The notes under the pieces are model-generated. The model searched no databases, was not told the DNA's origin, and saw nothing but the letters and a program-made list of their open reading frames with translations. 6,710 bases of DNA from positions 1 through 6,710 of the forward strand of contig JAEXTI010000509.1 in NCBI GenBank assembly GCA_023406965.1, written 5' to 3'. This document shows, piece by piece, positions 1 through 6,155 of the stretch. The translations under genes were made by a program, and so were the position numbers. Origin of the DNA: Chloroflexota bacterium. Its GTDB lineage: Bacteria > Chloroflexota > Anaerolineae > Anaerolineales > Anaerolineaceae. Within the stretch, counting starts at the first letter, position 1; each line of letters starts with the position of its first letter.

Positions 1-52
1 AAAGAACCACAGCCCACGCAACCGCAAGACTGAAAAACTTTAGAGTCTTCAT
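1..52 (-). CDS. N-terminus of a putative exported protein (partial)
   Basis: Only the first 17 codons are inside the window; the gene runs off the left edge. The visible peptide, MKTLKFFSLAVAWAVVL, has lysines at positions 2 and 5 followed by an uninterrupted hydrophobic stretch, the pattern of a Sec signal peptide or N-terminal membrane anchor. A lipobox or signal peptidase site would lie outside the window. The ATG at 52-50 is preceded by a strong Shine-Dalgarno AAGGGAG (59-65) with 6-nt spacing, and farther upstream by a plausible promoter (133-161), so this is very likely a real start. The gene follows the VWA gene on the same strand but is separated by 127 bp and has its own promoter, so it is probably a separate transcription unit. 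Its product cannot be identified from what is visible. Confidence 0.72.
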   Translation of the reverse strand, partial: MKTLKFFSLAVAWAVVL

Positions 53-132
53 GGCAGACTCCCTTCTTTCAACCGCCGATTAGATGAAACGAGCGGCTAC
101 CGCGAAATCCGGTGAATCAACTGCCATAATTC

Positions 133-161
133 ATTGTATACACAACTTGTAACAAATTCAA
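133..161 (-). promoter_or_regulatory. Putative sigma-70 type promoter for the exported-protein gene
   Basis: Read on the minus strand there is a -35-like TTGAAT (156-161, 4 of 6 to consensus), exactly 17 bp of spacer, and a -10-like TACAAT (133-138, 5 of 6). Transcription would begin near position 126 and leave a 5' leader of about 75 nt before the ATG at 52. The leader contains a short GCGG-CTA-CCGC hairpin (93-103) of unclear meaning. The promoter is overlapped by palindromes, which suggests regulation. It is predicted by eye only. Confidence 0.5.
135..142. promoter_or_regulatory. Palindrome TGTATACA over the -10 region, operator-like
   Basis: A perfect 8-bp palindrome, TGTATACA, overlaps the -10 element of the candidate promoter. 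Its core fits the loose yGT-N2-ACr shape seen in operators of GntR-family repressors (established knowledge), but the match is short. No regulator gene is visible in the window to pair with it, so the operator role is inference. Confidence 0.25.
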
Positions 162-168
162 CAAGTTG
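143..168. repeat. Inverted repeat of 8-bp arms in the promoter region
   Basis: CAACTTGT (143-150) and ACAAGTTG (161-168) are perfect reverse complements separated by 10 bp. The pair covers the spacer and -35 of the candidate promoter, so it could be an operator for a dimeric regulator. A nested shorter palindrome, TTGT-A-ACAA, lies at 147-155. An alternative reading is a weak intrinsic terminator for plus-strand transcripts, because eight T residues (174-181) follow on that strand; the stem is AT-rich and the T run starts 5 nt after it. On the minus strand the hairpin is not followed by a T run, so it is a poor terminator for the five-gene operon. Confidence 0.4.
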
Positions 169-179
169 CTCTCTTTTTT

Positions 180-1358
180 TTATCCCACTGCCCGCACCGT
201 CACAATTCCCTCTCCAGCCGCCCACTGGTGGATATTTTCGCGCTTAATCGCTGCCGCCATCAGGCCGGGGAACTGGTCGGGGCTGCATGCAAACGTCGGG
301 ATGCCCAGCGCGTCGAACTCAGCAGCGATCCCTCGATCAAACGAAGGCGCGCCTTTGTCGCTCAACGCGAGCAGGGTGATGAACTGGATCCCGGCGTTCA
401 CCAGCGCCTGCGCCCGGCGCAGTATTCTAGCCCGGTTCTCTTCCTCATACAGATCGCTGACCAATATCAAGATCGTATCCTGCGGGGTGCGCACCAGCCC
501 CTGGCAGTAAGCCAGCGCTCGTTCTATGTCATTTCCACCCCCTAACTGCGCCCCAAACAACACGTCCACCGGGTCTTGCAGGTCGGGGGTCAAATCCACA
601 ACGTGCGTATCGAACACCACCAAGGAAGTGCGTACTGCGGAAATGGAAGCCATCACCGCCGCGCAAATCGAGGCGTACACCACCGAGGTTGCCATCGAAC
701 CGGATTGGTCCACACACAGGATCACATCCCGCAGGCTGGAAGAAGTCCGCTTGCGCCCAAAACCGATGCGCGTCACCGGGATGATCGTCTTATAGTCCTT
801 CTGATAATGCTTCAGGTTCGCCCGGATGGTGCGCTGCCAATCCATGTCGCTGTGTCTCGGGCGGCGGTTGCGCACAGCCCGGTTCAGGCTGCCCAAAATG
901 GATTGGCGCAGCGGCCCTTCCAGTTTCTTCTCCAAATCCTCGACCAGCTTGCGTACCACCATCCGCGCGGTCTCCCGTGTCTTCTCCGGAATGACCCGGT
1001 TTAGAGAGATCAATGTGGAGACCAGATGAACGTCTGGAACAACTGCTTCCAACAATTCGGGCTGCAGCAGCATCTGGCGCAGGTTGAGCCGCTCCAGGGC
1101 ATCCTTCTGCATCACCTGCACCACAGAGGTCGGAAAGTAGGTGCGGATGTCACCCAACCAGCGTGCCACACCCAGGCGCGTTTCACCGCGGCCCGATTTC
1201 TTTTCCTCCGAATACAACTCCGTCAGGGTGCGGTCCATGCCCAGGTCTTCGGAAGCGCTCAAGGCAAAGCCTGTCCCGTCTTCCTCACCACCTAAGATCA
1301 GCCGCCAGCGGCGGAGGCGTTGCTCGGCAGAATTCACGTCCGGTTGCGTATCGGTCAT
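180..1358 (-). CDS. VWA domain-containing protein, YehP-like
   Basis: This 392-residue protein ends the operon. Residues about 1-205 form a helical, arginine-rich region whose stretches around 62-110 (GVARWLGDIRTYFP, then QPELLEAVVPDVHLV) and 160-185 (NRRPRHSDMDW) I recognise from VWA proteins of SWIM/MoxR clusters. The C-terminal half is a von Willebrand factor A fold: strand 1 carries the MIDAS motif DQSGSM (D217, S219, S221), and a later MIDAS aspartate is D302 in LVSDLYEE. The third MIDAS position, usually Thr in a GGGTD-like loop, reads GGGND here (N276). No signal peptide or membrane segment is visible, so it is probably cytoplasmic. VWA proteins encoded beside MoxR ATPases typically bind the ATPase and present or recruit clients in a metal-dependent way. 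The ATG at 1358 has a GAGGA Shine-Dalgarno (1366-1370) 7 nt upstream, and the gap to the preceding stop is 10 bp. Its length is close to that of E. coli YehP as I recall it. The family call is strong; the client is unknown. Confidence 0.9.
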   Translation of the reverse strand: MTDTQPDVNSAEQRLRRWRLILGGEEDGTGFALSASEDLGMDRTLTELYSEEKKSGRGETRLGVARWLGDIRTYFPTSVVQVMQKDALERLNLRQMLLQPELLEAVVPDVHLVSTLISLNRVIPEKTRETARMVVRKLVEDLEKKLEGPLRQSILGSLNRAVRNRRPRHSDMDWQRTIRANLKHYQKDYKTIIPVTRIGFGRKRTSSSLRDVILCVDQSGSMATSVVYASICAAVMASISAVRTSLVVFDTHVVDLTPDLQDPVDVLFGAQLGGGNDIERALAYCQGLVRTPQDTILILVSDLYEEENRARILRRAQALVNAGIQFITLLALSDKGAPSFDRGIAAEFDALGIPTFACSPDQFPGLMAAAIKRENIHQWAAGEGIVTVRAVG

Positions 1359-1382
1359 TGCTCAGTCCTCATTGCTCAGCAC
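1355..1382. repeat. 14-bp tandem duplication at the DUF5682/VWA gene junction
   Basis: On the minus strand, GTGCTGAGCAATGA (1369-1382) is followed directly by GGACTGAGCAATGA (1355-1368), identical at 12 of 14 positions including an 11-bp perfect core. Each copy contains an overlapping ATGA. The first copy's TGA is the DUF5682 stop, and the second copy's ATG starts the VWA gene. The seam between copies creates the GAGGA ribosome binding site of the VWA gene. The first copy's ATG would read only five codons before a stop. Confidence 0.85.
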
Positions 1383-3561
1383 CAGTTCCACCCGCCAGGA
1401 TAAAAGCCACCAACGCCAGCGCTTTCTGCGCCCTGACCAGATCCACGTCGATCTCGCCAGTCTCCACAACCATCAAGCCGTTGTTCTTGGCCAGTTCGCC
1501 AATCTGGCGGCGTTCGGCAGATGAGAACGTGCTGAACACCCGCCGCAGCAGCGGCAGGACTGCCCGGAACTGCTCTTCGGGCAGTTCCACCATCCAGGTG
1601 TCCATCAACTGCCACAGGCGCGGGTGGTGAATCAAGGCCTGCCCGCTGCCGTGGAAGAACCCCTCCACCCAGGCCGCCGATTGCCCCGTGGGTGTTCCCG
1701 GCGAAAGGGCCTGGCTCATGCGCCGGGCAGCAGTCGTCTCTTCCGGCGAGCGGTCAAAGATCAGCCGCGCAGCCCGTCCCCGCACCAACCCATGCACGCG
1801 TTCTTGATCGGCCAGGTGAGTCAATGCACCCGCCCAGGCCAGCTCGTGCTCCTCGTTCTGGGTCACTGTCAGGGCGCCCTGCACCTGGTTGATCCTCTCA
1901 AACATTTCTCCCGCCGCTTCGTCATCCAACGCCTGGCAAGCGGCTGGCAACCCAATACAAATGCGCTCGACAAGCTCGTTTACCACCTGGGTAACCATGC
2001 TTGAATCCGTATTGCGCACATTTCCATAGCGCAGCACATTGGCCAACGGCGGCAAGGCTTCCATCAGGTGCGGAATGTCGCTGCTGGTCGCTGCCGCCTG
2101 CTGCACCCGCGTCAGCAGACCGGGAATCGCCTCGGGTAAATCGGCCAGCAGCGCCCCTTCCACCAAATGGGTCAAGACGGGCAGCTCCGTTGCGCGGGTG
2201 GCCTCGGCTTGCACCCTGTTCGTCGCCGCTTCCAGCACCGTGTTACCCCACAGGCTGGCCTCGATGACCGCCACAGCAAACTCCGGTTTCCATTCGATCC
2301 GCCAGATTTCGTGGAAGGTGCCCTTGGCCCCGCGCGCCTCGCGCAGTTGCCCCCAGGGGATGCCCAGCAACCCCAGGCGGTGCAGTAATTGGCTGCGCTC
2401 CAGCAACAGCGGCTTGCGCAAATCCAGGTCGATCGCTTCGGGAGATGCGCTCGGCTCCAGGCGCAGGCGTTTTTGCTGGGCAGCCAGGTCGCGCTGCAGG
2501 GGCACGGTCGGCGCTGACTCGGGGATGCGCCCCATTTTCTGCGCCACCAGCAGCTTTTCGCCGATCAAGCGCATGGGTGCGTCGTCCCCAAAGCACATCA
2601 CCGCCTGAACCGCCTCCAGCAACTCGGGCAGACCCGGCAGCGGCCGTCCGCGCAGCGCCGCCAGGGTGTCTGCCAGGCGGGTGGCTTCAATGGCATGGGC
2701 CGGAGAGACGTACAGGTCCTCGGCGCGCAGCATTTGCGCCACCTTCACCATCCATTGTTCAACAATCTGCTCATCCGTCTGCCACAGATGCTCATACCAC
2801 CCCGGTGAGTCAATCCCCGCCCCGTATCCGCTGAACCTTGCCAGCCGATCATAGGTCCACGGAACCCAGGTCACAGCTACTTCTTTTTTGGGCAACCCCT
2901 TCAGCAACTTTTCATCTTGCGAAAAGCGCTCCAACTCCGTCAGCACCGGCGCGTGCCACGCCCCACACACCACCGCGATTCGCTGGTAGCCCTGCGCTAG
3001 TCCGGCGCGGATGACATCGCGCATGGCCGCCTCGCGCAGCAAATCTCGACCGCGCACTCCGCCCGGCTGCAGCTCGGCTTCTGCACGCAGCGCGGTCATC
3101 AGTTCCAAAATGCCCTCAAAAACGCTGCCGCTCTCCCGCCGCTGTTCGACAAAATGTTCCCACCAGCGCTCGCCATCGGAATACCCCGCGGCTTCAGCCA
3201 CCATCGCAAACGGATCAACCCCCTCGTCTTTTTCCTCTGGGGTTTCCACCCCCAACTGGTAGGCCTGCCGCAGGTCCATGAAACGCACCGGAATTCCCGC
3301 CCGCAGCCCAAACAGAATCGCCTGCCACTCCGGCGAGAATTCTGCGAAGGGATAATACACCGCCTCCTGGGGCCGGTCAGGCAAGGTGATCAGCAAGGCG
3401 ACCGGCGGAACCATTTCTGCCAGCCCCGCCAGCGGAATCATCTCATCCGCGTCCGGCGGCCCCTCCACCAATAACAGATCGGGGCGCAGCTTTTCCAGTT
3501 CGGCACGCAGGCTGCGCGCTGAACCGGGGCCGTGGTGCCGGATGCCAAATACAGTCACCAT
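1369..3561 (-). CDS. DUF5682 family protein (YehM-like) with TraB/TIKI-like motifs
   Basis: This 730-residue protein is close to the length I recall for E. coli YehM. The N-terminal ~260 residues look like a TraB/TIKI/EreA-ChaN type domain: GIRHHGPGS (6-14), a beta strand ending in VEGP (32-35, with E33), FMDL (94-97, with D96), REAAMRDVI (176-184, with E177), and CGAWHAPVL (199-207, with H203). In those families the spaced GxxH and Glu residues form a divalent metal site, and some members are hydrolases or proteases; activity here is inference. A W-rich segment follows (WTYDRLARFSGYG, 235-247). The remainder is mainly helical and shows two stretches I take to be conserved: FHEIWRIEWKP (416-426) and WVEGFFHGSG (631-640). 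No signal peptide is seen. The ATG at 3561 lies 3 bp after the ATPase stop with only a weak ribosome binding site, so translation is probably coupled to that gene. It is a likely client or effector of the MoxR-VWA pair. Confidence 0.88.
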   Translation of the reverse strand: MVTVFGIRHHGPGSARSLRAELEKLRPDLLLVEGPPDADEMIPLAGLAEMVPPVALLITLPDRPQEAVYYPFAEFSPEWQAILFGLRAGIPVRFMDLRQAYQLGVETPEEKDEGVDPFAMVAEAAGYSDGERWWEHFVEQRRESGSVFEGILELMTALRAEAELQPGGVRGRDLLREAAMRDVIRAGLAQGYQRIAVVCGAWHAPVLTELERFSQDEKLLKGLPKKEVAVTWVPWTYDRLARFSGYGAGIDSPGWYEHLWQTDEQIVEQWMVKVAQMLRAEDLYVSPAHAIEATRLADTLAALRGRPLPGLPELLEAVQAVMCFGDDAPMRLIGEKLLVAQKMGRIPESAPTVPLQRDLAAQQKRLRLEPSASPEAIDLDLRKPLLLERSQLLHRLGLLGIPWGQLREARGAKGTFHEIWRIEWKPEFAVAVIEASLWGNTVLEAATNRVQAEATRATELPVLTHLVEGALLADLPEAIPGLLTRVQQAAATSSDIPHLMEALPPLANVLRYGNVRNTDSSMVTQVVNELVERICIGLPAACQALDDEAAGEMFERINQVQGALTVTQNEEHELAWAGALTHLADQERVHGLVRGRAARLIFDRSPEETTAARRMSQALSPGTPTGQSAAWVEGFFHGSGQALIHHPRLWQLMDTWMVELPEEQFRAVLPLLRRVFSTFSSAERRQIGELAKNNGLMVVETGEIDVDLVRAQKALALVAFILAGGTGAEQ

Positions 3562-3564
3562 GCT

Positions 3565-4647
3565 TTACTCGTTCAAATCCTTGCAAGCCCGGTACAGGTC
3601 TTTCCAGTCCTTGCGCTCCTTGGCCACAGTCTCCAGGTACTCTTGCCAGACGATACGATCTTGCACCGGGTCCTTGATCACTGCTCCTACCAAACCGGCA
3701 GCCACATCGTTCGCGCGCATCTTTCCGTCGCCAAAGTGCGCCGCCAGAGCCAGCCCGTTGTTCACCACCGAAATCGCCTCTGCCGTCGAAAGCGTTCCGC
3801 TGGGGGTCTTCAGTTTGGTTTTGCCATCTCCGGTCACCCCGCCGCGCAGCTCGCGGAAAATGGTGACAATGCGCCGGATCTCCTCCAGAGCGGGCGGCTC
3901 GGCGGGCAGTTCCAGCGACCGGCCCAGGCTCTCCACCCGGCGACGGACAATATCCACTTCTTCATCCAGGGTGGCGGGCAGGGGCAGCACAACCGTGTTG
4001 AAGCGACGCCGCAGCGCCGAAGAAAGCTCGTTCACGCCCTTGTCGCGGTTGTTGGCAGTTGCAATCACATTGAAGCCTTTAACCGCCTGCACCTCGCTGT
4101 CCAGTTCTGGAATAGGCAGCGTCTTTTCCGACAGAATAGTGATTAAGGTATCTTGCACGTCCGCCGGGATGCGAGTCAACTCTTCCACCCGCGCCAGTTT
4201 GCCATCGCGCATGGCGTTCATCACCGGGCTGGGCGTGATGGCCCGTTCGCTGGGGCCTTCTGCCAGCAGCAACGCATAGTTCCAACCGTAGCGAATCGCC
4301 TCCTCTGCCGTTCCCGCCGTACCCTGGATGAGGAGAGTCGAGTCGCCGGAAATAGCCGCAGCCAAATGCTCGGACACCCACGTTTTTGCCGTCCCAGGCA
4401 CCCCCAAGAGCAGCAATGCCCGGTCGGTGGCCAGAGTGGCAATGGCAATTTCAATCACTCTCCGGCTGCCGATGTACTTCGGCGAAACCGTAAAACCATT
4501 TTCCAGCTTGCCACCCAGCAAGTAAGTCGCCACAGCCCAGGGTGAAAGATTCCAGTTCGGCGGACGCTGGCGTTTATCCGATTTTACCAACTCCGCCAGT
4601 TCCTCGGCAAACTGTTGTTCGGCATGTTCTCGTAATAATGCGGGCAT
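3565..4647 (-). CDS. MoxR-family AAA+ ATPase, YehL subfamily
   Basis: I place the start at the ATG at 4647, giving 360 residues. A longer reading to 4767 would overlap the upstream gene and lacks a ribosome binding site, whereas 4647 has AAAGGAG 5 nt upstream. An N-terminal helical segment (about 1-65) precedes the AAA+ core. Walker A is GVPGTAKT (82-89, K88, T89). The Walker B position reads ARVEELTR (152-159), with E155-E156 in place of the usual Asp-Glu. Sensor 1 is IATANNRD (195-202), and an arginine-rich LRRRF (212-216) closes the second region of homology. A helical lid follows (about 250-345). YehL is one of the recognised MoxR subfamilies, and MoxR proteins act as hexameric ATP-driven chaperone-like machines with VWA partners; such a partner is encoded two genes downstream. 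The gene sits 20 bp after DUF5691 and 3 bp before DUF5682. The family call is secure, and the subfamily call rests on context plus motifs. Confidence 0.93.
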   Translation of the reverse strand: MPALLREHAEQQFAEELAELVKSDKRQRPPNWNLSPWAVATYLLGGKLENGFTVSPKYIGSRRVIEIAIATLATDRALLLLGVPGTAKTWVSEHLAAAISGDSTLLIQGTAGTAEEAIRYGWNYALLLAEGPSERAITPSPVMNAMRDGKLARVEELTRIPADVQDTLITILSEKTLPIPELDSEVQAVKGFNVIATANNRDKGVNELSSALRRRFNTVVLPLPATLDEEVDIVRRRVESLGRSLELPAEPPALEEIRRIVTIFRELRGGVTGDGKTKLKTPSGTLSTAEAISVVNNGLALAAHFGDGKMRANDVAAGLVGAVIKDPVQDRIVWQEYLETVAKERKDWKDLYRACKDLNE

Positions 4648-4652
4648 AAGCT

Positions 4653-4659
4653 CTCCTTT
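4653..4659 (-). promoter_or_regulatory. Ribosome binding site fixing the MoxR start
   Basis: AAAGGAG lies 5 nt upstream of the ATG at 4647, inside the 20-bp gap after the DUF5691 stop. It is the strongest Shine-Dalgarno within the operon and argues against the 40-codon-longer reading that begins at 4767. Confidence 0.8.
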
Positions 4660-4667
4660 GTTCCGAT

Positions 4668-6155
4668 CTACTCCGCCAGGCTGCGCTGGATCTCGGAGCG
4701 AAAATTCAACACCTGTAAAAATAGTTGGACATACGTCTCCCAATGGCCTTTTATGCCATCCGGCCAACCGGCAGACAACTCATCTACCAGATCAATTGGA
4801 ACATAACGCGCAAACCCAGGCAAAGCCGCCGGCAAATAATACCCCCTTCCGCCGGCCTGTCGTTGCGCGCTGCGAATCACCGCGAGCGTCAGTTTCTTTG
4901 ACCACGGGCGGTGATAATGAGTCAGTATTGCAAAAAGCGCGCTTCGATCATCCAACTCCTGGAGCACCGGCTTGATCGCCCCCTGTACCATCCTTTCCAT
5001 CTTTTCCGAGCGTACCAACAGGATCAGTTCATTCAAACAGTCCCCATCCAATAAGCGCGCGTCCTGTCTGTTCGCTATCCAGAAATCAACCAGCGCTTCC
5101 GCCCATTCTGTATTCCCTGCGTTCCGGGCAGCCAACTGCCAGCCCAACAACAACGCCTCTTTCCACTCGCAGCCCAACGCTGCGGCAATGAGCTTCTCTG
5201 GCGGTCGATTGAACTCCCGGAGCCAACGCATGGGCGGCGTCAGGCTTAGGATCTGCGCCAGGTGATTCGCCTTTTCACCCATATCCTTTCGCAGCGCCGT
5301 ACCACCCAGTCCGTCTCGTTTGGCTGCAACATTCAGCCCTTCAGGCAATTGTGCCTCCAACCGGTCCGTCCCTAAAAACCTGGATTTCAACGCCAAGAGC
5401 GGCCTTGCTCGCTCCCACATCCGCTGCGCAAAACGCGACTCTTCCAGGCCCATCAGCAGCCGGCGGGCGGCCTCGCGCACCTCCTTGCGCTTATCATCCA
5501 GGCACGACTCCAGAAAAGGCTCGTCAGCCATGCTCAAGCCTGATTGTAGCGCGCGCACAAAGGCTGCCCGCTCTTCAGGCGGCTCGCTTTCCCACGACGC
5601 TTCCACCCAGGCGCGGGCTATAGCCGGGTCCCGATCACGCATTTCCCGCAAAGCAGCCAGCCGTTCAAGGCGCGTCCCGTGCTCCCAGGCTTCCATCGGC
5701 TCTCGTCCCAGCGCATATCCCCAGGCCGGGTTTATCTCTGCCAGCCAGCGTCCCCGCGCTCCGCATACCTTCACCACCAGCGGGCCCAGTTCGCCCTTCC
5801 CCAATCCCAACAAAGCCGGGATGTTCTCCGCTGGAGCCACCCGCCCGCGAAGGGCCATCAGTTCCAGAAACTCGGGCAGAAGATCCGCATTGTTTTCCTC
5901 CAAGGCACGTTTCAGCAGCCCCGTCACCCGTTCAGATACCGGACGCAGCGATTCGGGTTCGCCCGGCAAGCGCTGCTGGGCCACCGCCTGCGGCACAATT
6001 CCACCCATTTCGGCGACTCCCAATGCCGCTGCGGTCGCCAGCACAGCCGACTCAGTATCGGTTTCAGGTAAAGCGATGCCATAAACTCCGGGCAACAACA
6101 CACCGCTTCCGGTTCCCAGCATAGTGTTTTTGGCTAGAGTGCGCAGCGTACTCAC
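4668..6155 (-). CDS. DUF5691-type helical protein
   Basis: With a GTG start at 6155 the protein has 495 residues. I prefer this start because GTGA overlaps the TGA of the upstream gene by 4 bp, a typical coupled junction, with GGGAAGGA (6166-6173) 10 nt upstream. A longer reading from 6266 would place 37 extra codons inside the upstream gene. The sequence is almost wholly alpha-helical and soluble. Recognisable stretches are LGTGSGVLLPG (13-23), CGARGRWLAEINPAWGYA (131-148), and a HEAT-repeat-like block: LREMRDRDPAIARAW (169-183), FVRALQSGLSMADEPFLE (199-216), DDKRKEVREAARRLL (220-234). WLREFNRPPE (311-320) and YYLPAALPGFARY (439-451) follow. I see no catalytic signature. The pattern matches DUF5691 proteins as I recall them from SWIM-MoxR-DUF5682-VWA neighbourhoods. 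A scaffold or adaptor role in that complex is inference. It would be an addition relative to the E. coli yehLMPQ set. Confidence 0.8.
   Translation of the reverse strand: MSTLRTLAKNTMLGTGSGVLLPGVYGIALPETDTESAVLATAAALGVAEMGGIVPQAVAQQRLPGEPESLRPVSERVTGLLKRALEENNADLLPEFLELMALRGRVAPAENIPALLGLGKGELGPLVVKVCGARGRWLAEINPAWGYALGREPMEAWEHGTRLERLAALREMRDRDPAIARAWVEASWESEPPEERAAFVRALQSGLSMADEPFLESCLDDKRKEVREAARRLLMGLEESRFAQRMWERARPLLALKSRFLGTDRLEAQLPEGLNVAAKRDGLGGTALRKDMGEKANHLAQILSLTPPMRWLREFNRPPEKLIAAALGCEWKEALLLGWQLAARNAGNTEWAEALVDFWIANRQDARLLDGDCLNELILLVRSEKMERMVQGAIKPVLQELDDRSALFAILTHYHRPWSKKLTLAVIRSAQRQAGGRGYYLPAALPGFARYVPIDLVDELSAGWPDGIKGHWETYVQLFLQVLNFRSEIQRSLAE

Noticed and set aside
143..181. 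Plus-strand intrinsic terminator (hairpin then eight T residues)
   Set aside because: The stem is AT-rich with a 10-nt loop, the T run begins 5 nt after the stem, and no plus-strand gene lies to the left. It is kept only as an alternative reading of the inverted repeat.
1355..1372. Mini-ORF from the first-copy ATG (ATG AGG ACT GAG CAA TGA)
   Set aside because: It has five codons, arises from the 14-bp duplication, and no dedicated ribosome binding site is visible for it.
3386..4279. 297-codon open frame on the plus strand
   Set aside because: It is antisense to the well-supported MoxR and DUF5682 genes, is rich in Ser and Arg as expected from a reverse-complement shadow, and has no recognisable motif.
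4648..4767. Forty-codon N-terminal extension of the MoxR protein
   Set aside because: It would overlap the end of DUF5691 by about 100 bp, and a strong Shine-Dalgarno sits directly before the ATG at 4647.
5320..6084. 254-codon open frame on the plus strand
   Set aside because: It lies wholly antisense to the DUF5691 gene, is a Ser/Arg/Ala-rich low-complexity translation, and shows no family resemblance.
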